DNA of 64,000 nucleotides, from positions 1 through 64,000 of the forward strand of contig NZ_JAGGJA010000016.1 in assembly GCF_026229185.1 (NCBI RefSeq). The letters are read 5' to 3'. The stretch is from Fodinibius salsisoli. GTDB taxonomy: Bacteria > Bacteroidota > Rhodothermia > Balneolales > Balneolaceae. Below, one piece after another: positions 55,003-62,830 of this stretch. The position numbers were made by a program, and so were the translations under genes. Each line of letters starts with the position of its first letter. The stretch's first letter is position 1. Under the pieces are notes generated by a model. The model had not been told where the DNA came from. It made no database searches and worked only from the letters and a program-made list of their open reading frames with translations.

Positions 55003-55140
55003 ATGGATATCTTTCGCCCCGATAAGGATGGATTCAGCCTCTTTTCTCCAAAAATGATGCTCTTCATTTTTGTAACCTCGCTTATCATCGGCTCTTTCTT
55101 TGTACAGATGAGTATGGGTATTTGTCCGGTGCCGCCCTAA
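55003..55140 (+). CDS. 45-residue single-pass membrane microprotein, copy 2
   Basis: ATG 55003 to TAA 55140 encodes MDIFRPDKDGFSLFSPKM, a membrane helix (MLFIFVTSLIIGSFFVQM) and SMGICPVPP. It has the same length as copy 1 at 47493, 34 of 45 residues identical, changes mostly conservative, and a frame kept open despite nucleotide divergence, so it is or recently was under selection. Preceded by the egtD fragment at the same 64-bp spacing as copy 1. Function unknown. Confidence 0.7.
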   Translation: MDIFRPDKDGFSLFSPKMMLFIFVTSLIIGSFFVQMSMGICPVPP

Positions 55141-55144
55141 TTGG

Positions 55145-55275
55145 TCAAACGTCTACTTCGGGAAACATTACGATTAACGCTCAGGATGCAAATGCCCAGC
55201 AGCCAATCAATCAGAAACTAAAAATGAGAATTAGAAATGGTCTTAACCTAATTATATTGGCTAATACTCGTTGAG
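55145..55275 (+). pseudogene. decayed fragment of an ABC ATPase downstream of microprotein copy 2
   Basis: One frame reads QTSTSGNITINAQDANAQQP followed by INQKLKMRIRNGLNLI, aligning with TPSSGHILINGEDINSQPSE and TLRRHIGYVIQNVGLF of the intact ATPase at 47723. It begins just after Walker A and has no start, so the 5' part has been deleted and the rest has drifted. The gene order egtD-microprotein-ATPase is thus repeated. Confidence 0.6.
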
Positions 55276-55327
55276 AGAATAATGGCATTTAATTCCTAAT
55301 TCTACATTCTTAATTTTAAATTAAAAC

Positions 55328-56998
55328 CTAATCTCTCATCAGCTTCTTGTATTTGATTCGCTCCGGATGGTACTTCGAGCCCAGCCGCTTTTCCCGGTTT
55401 TCTTCATACTCCGAATAGTTGCCATGGAACCAGTAGACCTGGCTGTTACCTTCAAACGCCAGCATGTGGGTGGCGATACGGTCGAGGAACCAGCGGTCGT
55501 GGGAAATGACTACCGCACATCCGGCGAAGTCCAGCAGGGCCTCTTCAAGGGCACGGAGAGTATGGACGTCCAGGTCGTTGGTAGGTTCGTCAAGGAGTAG
55601 TACATTGGCTTCCTCTTTCAGCATCTTGGCCAGGTGAACCCGGTTGCGTTCGCCCCCGGATATTTCGCTGCATCGTTTTTGCTGGTCGGTGCCGCTGAAA
55701 TTAAAGCGTGCCGTATAGGCCCGTGAATTCATCTCCCGGTTGCCCAGCTTAATGGTATCTTTGCCGTCGGAAATCTCTTCCCAGATGGATTTATCCGGGT
55801 CCAGTGGACGCTTCTGGTTAACGTAGCCCAGCTCCACCGTATCGCCGAGCACAATATCTCCGCTGTCGGGCTCTTCCTCGCCGGTAATCATCTTGAAGAG
55901 CGTAGATTTACCCGCGCCATTGGGTCCGATGACGCCCACGATGCCTCCGGGCGGAAGACTGAAGTTCATATCTTCGATAAGCAGCCGGTCGCCATAGCTT
56001 TTGGATATATCCTGCGCTTCAATCACTTTGTCGCCCAGACGCGGGCCGGCCGGGATAAAGATCTCCATATCCTCCCGCTGCTTAGCCCGTTCCTCAGACA
56101 GCAGTTCATTATATTTGTTGATCCGCGCCTTACTCTTCGACCGTCGTCCCTTGGGATTCTGCTGAATCCACTCCAGCTCTTTCTGCAGCGTTTTCTGTCG
56201 CTTGGACTCCTGCTTCTCTTCCTGTGCCAGTCGTTTCCGCTTTTGATCGAGCCAGGAGCTGTAGTTGCCTTCAAAGGGGATGCCCTCGCCGCGATCCAGT
56301 TCGAGGATCCAGCCGGCTACATTATCCAGGAAATAACGGTCGTGCGTTACCGCGATGACGGTGCCTTCATAGCGCGCCAGGTGCTGTTCCAGCCAGGCCA
56401 CCGATTCCGCATCCAGGTGGTTGGTAGGCTCATCCAGCAGCAACACGTCCGGCTTCTGGAGGAGCAGGCGGCAGAGCGCCACACGACGGGTCTCACCACC
56501 GGAAAGGACGTCCACCGAAGTATCGCCCGGGGGCGTCCGGAGGGCATCCATAGCCTGTTCCAATTTGCTGTCAAGGTTCCAGGCGTCGCGCTGTTCGATC
56601 TGCTCCTGCAGTCTTTCCTGCTTTTCGATAAGCTTCTCAAAGTCGGCATCCGGCTCGCCAAAAGCTGCGTTCACCTCCTCATATTCGTTCAGCAGGTCGA
56701 TGGTTTCCTGCACGCCCTCCTCTACAATTTCTTTGACGGTCTTATCGGGATCCAGCTTCGGTTCCTGCGGAAGCATACCAAAGCTGATGCCTTTCTGACG
56801 GGATATTTCGCCGAGGTAATCCTCATCTTCGCCCGCGATGATACTGAGCAAAGTACTTTTACCAGAGCCGTTATTACCCAGCACCCCGATTTTAGCACCG
56901 TGAAAAAAGGAGAGGTAGATGTCTTTAAGTACATAGTTGTTGGGCTTGTAGACTTTACTGACCCCAACCATCGAAAAAATTATCTTTTGATCACTCAC
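55328..56998 (-). CDS. ettA: ABC-F protein EttA (energy-dependent translational throttle)
   Basis: About 556 residues from a GTG at 56998 (SDQKIIFSMVGVSKVY), the usual family start; a TTG three codons earlier also fits. Two ABC domains: Walker A GNNGSGKST and GPNGAGKST, signatures LSGGETRR and ISGGERNR, Walker B VLLLDEPTNHLD and VLLLDEPTNDLD. The EttA arm is present between motifs (QIEQRDAWNLDSKLEQAMDAL). No membrane domain. ABC-F proteins bind the ribosomal E site; EttA gates entry into elongation according to ATP/ADP. Single leftward gene ending before AT-rich sequence. Confidence 0.95.
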   Translation of the reverse strand: MSDQKIIFSMVGVSKVYKPNNYVLKDIYLSFFHGAKIGVLGNNGSGKSTLLSIIAGEDEDYLGEISRQKGISFGMLPQEPKLDPDKTVKEIVEEGVQETIDLLNEYEEVNAAFGEPDADFEKLIEKQERLQEQIEQRDAWNLDSKLEQAMDALRTPPGDTSVDVLSGGETRRVALCRLLLQKPDVLLLDEPTNHLDAESVAWLEQHLARYEGTVIAVTHDRYFLDNVAGWILELDRGEGIPFEGNYSSWLDQKRKRLAQEEKQESKRQKTLQKELEWIQQNPKGRRSKSKARINKYNELLSEERAKQREDMEIFIPAGPRLGDKVIEAQDISKSYGDRLLIEDMNFSLPPGGIVGVIGPNGAGKSTLFKMITGEEEPDSGDIVLGDTVELGYVNQKRPLDPDKSIWEEISDGKDTIKLGNREMNSRAYTARFNFSGTDQQKRCSEISGGERNRVHLAKMLKEEANVLLLDEPTNDLDVHTLRALEEALLDFAGCAVVISHDRWFLDRIATHMLAFEGNSQVYWFHGNYSEYEENREKRLGSKYHPERIKYKKLMRD

Positions 56999-57007
56999 AG
57001 GAATCAA

Positions 57008-57384
57008 TTACGAATTAAAAATGAAAAATTAAGAATTCAGGCGAGTTTAAAGGTAAGGAATTGTTTGGAATATCTAAGCCCTGAAAATAGCTATACAGAG
57101 GGCCTTGTAAAACCAATATATCTTGTCATTCTGAACTCGTTTCAGAATCTCATATGTTTTTGGGGGGATCTTAACCAAGATCCTGATAAGATACAGAAAC
57201 AAGTTCAGCACCTGTTTAGGATGATAAGCTTAGCCTTGCAAAGGCCCCTAACCACCTAATACTACCCCAATTTTTTCATTGAAGAGTTTTACTGTAGCCT
57301 GAAATTAGTCACTCTTCCAGTAATGCTGAGCTAAGGATAAGCTATGGCTGGAGCGGACTGTATGAATAAAATAAGTTCAATTTT
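57008..57384. repeat. intergenic region with dispersed palindromic repeat
   Basis: A repeat of the TTTGCAA family spans about 57098-57249: left AGAGGGCCTTGTAAAACC, right GCCTTGCAAAGGCCCC; inside, TTGTCATTCTGAAC and a GATCTTAACCAAGATC palindrome. No gene is supported. Confidence 0.65.
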
Positions 57385-57861
57385 TCATTCTCCATTTTTA
57401 ATTCGTTCAGTCAGTCCCTTTAAAAAGTATCGTAACACCTGGTCTCCGCACTCCCGGTAGTTCTTATGGCCCTCTCGACGAAACAGGGCACTCATTTCAT
57501 GCTTGGAAAGGGAAAAGCCTCCACGTTCGAGGGTATCGTGCATATCTTTTTCACGCAGCTTGAAAGCAACCCGCAGTTTTTTGAGCACCATGTTGTTGGT
57601 GACGGGCGTTTTAATAGGATGGGGAGGATGCTCCTTGCTTTTGCCCCGCTTGTAGTAAATAAGTCCATCCAGGAAATGGGCCATCAGCAGGTGACTGCAA
57701 TCCGCTTCTTTTTCATCCAACGGCTCATCCTGGTTCTTAAAGATGGCCGCTACCTCGCCGCGTTTGGGTTTATAGCCCCGGAGCTTCAGGATATGGGCGA
57801 TCTCAATATCATTAAGATCCAGCATGTGGCGGATACTTTGGATTATATCATCATTTCTCAT
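57385..57861 (-). CDS. DUF1456 (YehS-like) family protein
   Basis: 158 residues made of two similar helical repeats, each about 70 long: MRNDDIIQSIRHMLDLNDIEI ... KRGEVAAIFKNQDEP, and NNMVLKKLRVAFKLREKDMH ... KHEMSALFRREGHKNYRECG. Both carry the DUF1456 pattern ending RYFLKGL. Soluble; function of the family unknown. Single leftward gene between repeat-rich regions. Confidence 0.9.
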   Translation of the reverse strand: MRNDDIIQSIRHMLDLNDIEIAHILKLRGYKPKRGEVAAIFKNQDEPLDEKEADCSHLLMAHFLDGLIYYKRGKSKEHPPHPIKTPVTNNMVLKKLRVAFKLREKDMHDTLERGGFSLSKHEMSALFRREGHKNYRECGDQVLRYFLKGLTERIKNGE

Positions 57862-58331
57862 GTATTGTGGTACTTAAAGACAGTATTGCAGTTGATTTGA
57901 CCAAAGGTACGGCATTTACAGCCGATGCAAAAACGGAATTACTATTGAATAGTGGTAATATTCTTATGATTTGCTTCCAAAACAATGCCGGATTCAGAAC
58001 ATTGACGGCTTCAAATTATAATGCAGCTCTGCACTCATCGGATGAGTATTTTTTGACCCATCCCACTACTACGTTAAAACTTCGTAGCGCATGCCGCCCC
58101 TTCCTTACGAGCAGGCCCTATGGAATGCCACGCTGTGGCCCTCCGATTCCTCGGAGGATTCCATGGGGCAGGGAAGGGAGATAATGATTCATCCTCTAAT
58201 ACAACCACCAGAGTCATTTCGAACAAAGCGTCAGCGGCGAGAGAAATCTTCTATTGTAAAGGGCTAGGTTCTTGTTCCATTTTTTCCATCAAGAATTCTG
58301 AAGGCTCGGAACCAGCAAAGCTGGGGAACCC

Positions 58332-58480
58332 AAAAAATTGACCGGCTGAGTAAATTATCGCTTCGATCCCTCCAGCTACGCTACAATCATTTAACTCATC
58401 GCTCGCGCTCTTCAAACAGGCTCGGGGTTAAACGCTTCGCTTTCGGTCTCTTGACCAGCGAAATTTACATTAGGCCGGGG
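58332..58480. repeat. dispersed repeat, copy 1 (about 150 bp)
   Basis: Begins AAAAAATTGACCGGCTGAGT and ends AATTTACATTAGGCCGGGG. With copy 2 (58944-59106) it shares ACCGGCTGA.TAAATT, CAATCATTTAACTCA, a CGCTTCG.TTTCGG.CTC block and the TT.ACATTAGGCCGG end. Confidence 0.7.
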
Positions 58481-58943
58481 CATACCCAAAAGTTCCTGTA
58501 GCTGAAAGAAGACCTCGTATTGATGAACTTTTCCTAACCTGAATCCTTAGAACCCTACCCCCCCAGTCTTTTCCAGCGTCAGCGAGAAATCTCCTATTGC
58601 TTAGCTGAGAAATAAAGAAGGATTCCGAGTGAGGCTGTCTAAAAAGATTTTACATCTACCTGGTCGCCTAACAAATTGAGGTTTTATCATTGTTGTTAAC
58701 GGCTATAATTTCCCTGTCCCCCTTCGAAGGGGGAAACTCACGGTTCTTTTCCGTGAGTAGGGGGATGACTTATGGCATTAAACGTAAAGCGGGCTATTTA
58801 TTGACATGAATGTTATCCATCCGGTCGCAAGTGTGTAACTTGTGGCAAGACAGGAGACAGCAAAAGGCGAAAGAAATTTATTACTTAATTTCTAAGCAAT
58901 GCCATACTCTTATTACTATTTTTCAGTGATGAAAAAAGTAATC

Positions 58944-59106
58944 AAAAAACTCACCGGCTGAATAAATTCATGCTGCCGTTCGCTCCGCCTGCGCTAAAAT
59001 CATTTAACTCAAGTTGCTCAAAAGCGGCAACTTTCAGACAGGAAATGATTTTCTACGCTTCGGCTTCAGTCACTTGTCCCAGCAGAATTTATATTAGGCC
59101 GGAGGG
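58944..59106. repeat. dispersed repeat, copy 2 (about 160 bp)
   Basis: Begins AAAAAACTCACCGGCTGAAT, contains AATCATTTAACTCAAG and GGAAATGATTTTCTACGCTT, ends TTATATTAGGCCGGAGG. AAATCATTT and AAATGATTT are inverted inside it. A truncated third copy of the left end lies at 59645-59666. Confidence 0.7.
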
Positions 59107-59284
59107 GTTAGAAGCTTGGCTGCCCCAAAATAATAAAAGGAGGGTTGTCTGGTCTGGATACCGGATACCAACTTTTGCTCCGTTAAAACCCCTCAGAAAC
59201 TAAAATTGATCATCGAATCTGGCAATAAGCCCAGAAGTGAACTCAAGAGGGGGTATTTGGCCTAACTCCAATAAAAATAACCAC

Positions 59285-59557
59285 CTTCGGAGATCCCATT
59301 GGGAGGTTCGGAGATCTCCTAACCAGTCAAAGAGATCTCCTTGGAAGGATATGCTTTCGCCCAACAAGGTTCGGACTTCGCTAAAGGAGATAACGAGATC
59401 TCGTAACGAGGTTGAGCCTTCTACCAGGGAGCCTGTGACTTCTCCCAGACAGCTTAGGAGATCTCTCAACAAGGTATGGACTTCTCATGATAAGCCAAGG
59501 ACTTCGCCTAACCTTCTCCAGGGAAGTATGGAGAGGATTAGCACTGCTCCCAGGGAA
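59285..59557. repeat. 21-bp degenerate minisatellite, about 13 units
   Basis: Tandem units of exactly 21 bp with consensus near GTTCGGAGATCTCCTAACAA(G), alternating AGATCT and ACTTCG at the centre. Read as codons on the plus strand it gives heptads such as LRRSHWE, VRRSPNQ, SKRSPWK, VRTSLKE, LRRSLNK; on the minus strand LGDLRTS-like heptads. No stop breaks either strand, as expected for an array whose period is a multiple of three. Confidence 0.85.
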
Positions 59558-60290
59558 TGATCCAAGTCACCTCTCTTTATTTTTTGTGTTCCATTTTTTG
59601 GATGGCCAAATTCCGAAGTATCGGGACCAGGCAAGCTGGAATTCAAAAACTCACCGGCTGGTGGATTCTTCAGGTGCATGCCGGGCCGCGACCTCGGGAA
59701 AGAATGGAAATTCATCCTGGAGAACCGGGATTCAGACAACCATTCGTTCTGCTCCTCGTTGTTCACCGGCAACCCAGCACCTTCACAATCCTGAGGCCGG
59801 AGGTAATAATGCTTTTAAGGCTTTGGTTCAAAAGCAGAATAAATTGTCACTCAGAGCTCGGCGAGGAGCCTCAAATGTGGAATAAGCTAATCACTCATCG
59901 GATGAGTTCTTCTACCCGGGCTTCTGATCTCTTGGTTGTACCCTAAATCCCCTGAAAGGGCACTGCAATTTTCTACTCCTATCAAAAGCGACATGACCCA
60001 CCGGAAGAATTTCTGTTTGACGAGGAGCTGCCTACAAACTGTGAGCAGCGGCAGACGAAGCTGTCAGCACCGAGGAGTTAAATTCTTCTTGACCTTTTAC
60101 GAACCCCAGCTTGCTGATTCCGACTCTTCGGAAGGGTCAAGCCCCCGAATTCTCGGGGCACGGCAAAAGGTGGGTTAAACTATTTCTACCGACTGCTTGA
60201 ATCATCATCAAGCAGTAGAGGGAATTTGTTTAAAGGATAAAGCCATACAGTGGAAAGGCTTTACAGATCTACGATCATAAAAAGGGAGGT

Positions 60291-60584
60291 ATGATGGAGA
60301 AGACGATCAAGCAAATCGTTGATTACGCGGAAGGACGACTGACGGAGGAGGAAGCCATGGATCTCTGGGCCCACCTGCTCACCCAACCCGAGGACCTAAA
60401 GCTGCTGGAGTTTTATTTGGTGTACAAGGCGTACTTTTGGGGATGGAGTAAAATAATCAATTATACTGTTTTTTGGGTGTGCCAGGTACTGTTGCAGGGG
60501 AGAGCAGGACAGAGAAGAAGTGAGTTAATCTGTTGCTTTTGCTTTCATCAATTCAGTCAGCGATACACTAAATGGAAGTGCTGA
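60291..60584 (+). CDS. small protein of unknown function, 3' part probably replaced
   Basis: An excellent ribosome site (GGGAGGT) lies before ATG 60291/60294. The first 48 or so residues (KTIKQIVDYAEGRLTEEEAM, then DLWAHLLTQPEDLKLLEFYL) look like an ordinary acidic helical domain resembling the start of small regulatory or anti-sigma-type proteins. After about 60435 the composition changes (YFWGWSKIINYTVFWVCQVL then RRSELICCFCFHQF), and the last 60 bp overlap the nuclease gene tail to tail. Probably the 5' end of a gene truncated by arrival of the defence module. Confidence 0.45.
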   Translation: MMEKTIKQIVDYAEGRLTEEEAMDLWAHLLTQPEDLKLLEFYLVYKAYFWGWSKIINYTVFWVCQVLLQGRAGQRRSELICCFCFHQFSQRYTKWKC

Positions 60585-62825
60585 CCCTCTACCACTGCTA
60601 TATTTAGATAACTGTGTGATATCCCATTCAACTTCTCTAAATGTATTTCTATTTACTTGAGTAACTTTAAAAACCAGATAATAATCTTGGCTTGGATTAG
60701 GATAATTCAAGTCGACAAGTTTTTGTTTAGAAAGTATTATAGGGGATTCTTTAATTTTTAAAAGTTTATCTGTAACAGTTTCCCCAAATGTGTGGAGAAG
60801 CAAAAATTTTGCCCCGGCTTCTTTCGTGCCAATTTTTAAAGCACCTCTATTATTTCCAGTTCTAGCATTATAAAGACCATGCTTTTTAATCCAGTCTAAA
60901 TGACCTTTCCCTTTGTAAAAAGCTACCAAGACATTTGTTTTATCTGGTATTAATGACCTTTTTTGACCAAAATTCTCAGGGATTTTTTCCTCTAAAGAAT
61001 CTCCGGGCTGTTCTTTATAAGTATCATATTTGTGAAATGATATTTCTTCTCTTTGAGAAGCTCTATTCAAGAAATGGCTAAGTACATCTTTTAGAAAATC
61101 TTTCAGATGTTGAGAACTGTCATCACTTTTTAAAGGACGAAGGGGAAAAGCACCAAGACCAGGGATAATTTCATGAAAGCCTTTTTTATTAAGATTCTTG
61201 TCACCTGGATATAAAACATAAGCGCCTCCTGTTCTCCTTATAGCATCTCTGTAGGCATGCATTTTTAACAGGTCAGCGCGCTTATATTTCCCTTCCTTTT
61301 CTTCTTGGTTTACCTTATCTAATTCTTGGTTCTTTTTTTTACTGTTTTGAATATTAGCGCTAAACAGATCGTCTAGATCTTTAACTTTATATTTTGCGTC
61401 AAAATGGATGTGTACTATTAATTCCTCTGCCTCTGCTTGACTTTCATTAATACCATGCGGCCATATGCTTAGTGTATAATCAGGACGCATATTGCTTGTC
61501 CAGCTGCCAGAATTAGGATAATCTTGATCTCCTGTAAAAGTCTTATTGAAACTAAATTGTATATTTAATTTGCGTGAATAAGTATTACAAATGCCTTTGA
61601 TTGGGAAATATTTCCCCTGTTTTAATTTAAGATCAAGATTGCTCCCAGTTGCTTCGATTAACTTTTCAGCGGGCTTGGTTTTTATATCAAATACTTTTTC
61701 TATCGTATTTAATAGTTTAAAGAAAACCCAATACTCATAAAGCGATGCAACATCTTTCTTCCTTCCTTCATAAACATCATTACCTCCCTGCCATGTCAGT
61801 TGAGCTGCTAAATCAAACATCAGCCAAACCCTTAATATTTCTCTATAACCTCCTTTTCTTTGAAGAGTTGGACTGTTTAATGGAAGGATGTCAGGAGAAG
61901 ATATCTCAGCAAAAAAATCATGATTAAGGTACTGTTCAATATTTAGTTCTATGTTTTCGGCCTCCATTTTTAGCCTATGTGTTTCTGGTGCGGCTTCTTT
62001 GAAGTCACTACAAATTTTAAGAAAAGACTTTAATGCATGTTTTATGAATCGATTTTCTGCTGTATCTATGGTTTCCTTTTTGCTGCTTGTGAGAACCTTT
62101 TCTGGTACTGATCCCAGCTTCCTCTTTTGAGGGTGGCTGTCAGGCAATCTAATTCTTTTTTCAGAACTAGAAATTTGATTGATAATGGAACGGGTGGGAC
62201 GTCTTATAGATCGTATATCTCTTTTCTTATTTGTTTTTTCCCATTCTGAAGATGGCGTTTTGATTATCTTATAAACCGCTTGATCAAATTCATCCGACTC
62301 TAATATGGACTTAATGAATGCAAACCTTTGATAAAGTGTGGCCGCATCGGCGCTATAATCAATGGTGAATTGCTGGCTAACTGGAGATGAGTGTTGCATT
62401 AAGAGTTCTGTACTCCATTCAGTTATATACTCCAGCATTCTTCGATAATCAGTGCGATAGTTGGTTTTGATTGAGCGTACTTCAAGTTCTAAACAGCCGC
62501 ATTGGGAACCATTGCTATCGCAGATATTCAATTTAAGAGTGCCGACATAAATGTTAGGTACAAGCCGGCCGCTGCTTGGATTAAATTTTGACTGCCTGAT
62601 TATCCTTCCAGTATTGTCTATTTGATATTTATCTTCAACTTTATATTCATAGGTAGAGGCTTCATATAACTGAATGGGCGCTTCTCCGTATTCACGAGCT
62701 TCGGCTTCATCTACTTCTACAATTTTTTCTCCCGACTCGGATATAATACAAATGACAATGGTATTACCATTGTCCAGCTGTACTGGAATATCAAGTTTCT
62801 GATGATGTGTTTCTTTTGTAACCAT
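60525..62825 (-). CDS. DUF2357/McrC-like restriction nuclease with C-terminal extension
   Basis: 766 residues. N-terminal DUF2357 region (about 1-350; RTDYRRMLEYITEWSTELLM, DTAENRFIKHALKSFLKIC). PD-(D/E)xK nuclease with Asp449 (RPDYTLS), then D476-A-K478 (HFDAKYKV) and a KMHAYRDAI helix near 523. Beyond about 640 is an extra domain (VLVAFYKGKGHLDWI, GLYNARTG, GAKFLLLHTFGE, YYLVFKVT) not part of the usual nuclease. Such proteins pair with McrB-like motors and cut foreign DNA, often with modified bases. The gene starts 5 bp after the McrB-like stop and is AT-richer than its neighbours, consistent with horizontal transfer. Confidence 0.85.
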   Translation of the reverse strand: MVTKETHHQKLDIPVQLDNGNTIVICIISESGEKIVEVDEAEAREYGEAPIQLYEASTYEYKVEDKYQIDNTGRIIRQSKFNPSSGRLVPNIYVGTLKLNICDSNGSQCGCLELEVRSIKTNYRTDYRRMLEYITEWSTELLMQHSSPVSQQFTIDYSADAATLYQRFAFIKSILESDEFDQAVYKIIKTPSSEWEKTNKKRDIRSIRRPTRSIINQISSSEKRIRLPDSHPQKRKLGSVPEKVLTSSKKETIDTAENRFIKHALKSFLKICSDFKEAAPETHRLKMEAENIELNIEQYLNHDFFAEISSPDILPLNSPTLQRKGGYREILRVWLMFDLAAQLTWQGGNDVYEGRKKDVASLYEYWVFFKLLNTIEKVFDIKTKPAEKLIEATGSNLDLKLKQGKYFPIKGICNTYSRKLNIQFSFNKTFTGDQDYPNSGSWTSNMRPDYTLSIWPHGINESQAEAEELIVHIHFDAKYKVKDLDDLFSANIQNSKKKNQELDKVNQEEKEGKYKRADLLKMHAYRDAIRRTGGAYVLYPGDKNLNKKGFHEIIPGLGAFPLRPLKSDDSSQHLKDFLKDVLSHFLNRASQREEISFHKYDTYKEQPGDSLEEKIPENFGQKRSLIPDKTNVLVAFYKGKGHLDWIKKHGLYNARTGNNRGALKIGTKEAGAKFLLLHTFGETVTDKLLKIKESPIILSKQKLVDLNYPNPSQDYYLVFKVTQVNRNTFREVEWDITQLSKYSSGRGSALPFSVSLTELMKAKATD

Positions 62826-62830
62826 ACAAA

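Larger units (their letters stand above)
57862..60290. other. 2.4-kb gene-free region dense in dispersed repeats
   Basis: No reading frame here has family motifs, a ribosome site and normal composition together. It contains the CTACGTTAAAACTTCGTAG inverted repeat (58069-58087, also 27080-27098), ACTCATCGGATGAGT palindromes at 58033-58047 and 59893-59907, a repeat of roughly 150 bp in two copies, a 21-bp minisatellite, and a CCCCGAATTCTCGGGG palindrome near 60153 like that near 9608. It separates housekeeping genes from the defence module. Confidence 0.75.

Noticed and set aside
56243..57259. 338-residue rightward frame opposite ettA
   Set aside because: Antisense shadow of a clear ABC-F gene running on into repeat sequence.
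59200..59560. Long frames on both strands (107 residues rightward, 90 leftward) in the heptad region
   Set aside because: They are by-products of a 21-bp tandem repeat, which stays open on both strands; no ribosome site and no relatives recognised.
59485..60178. Several 80-130-residue frames between the minisatellite and the small gene at 60291
   Set aside because: They run through dispersed repeats and palindromes, overlap each other on both strands and show no motifs.
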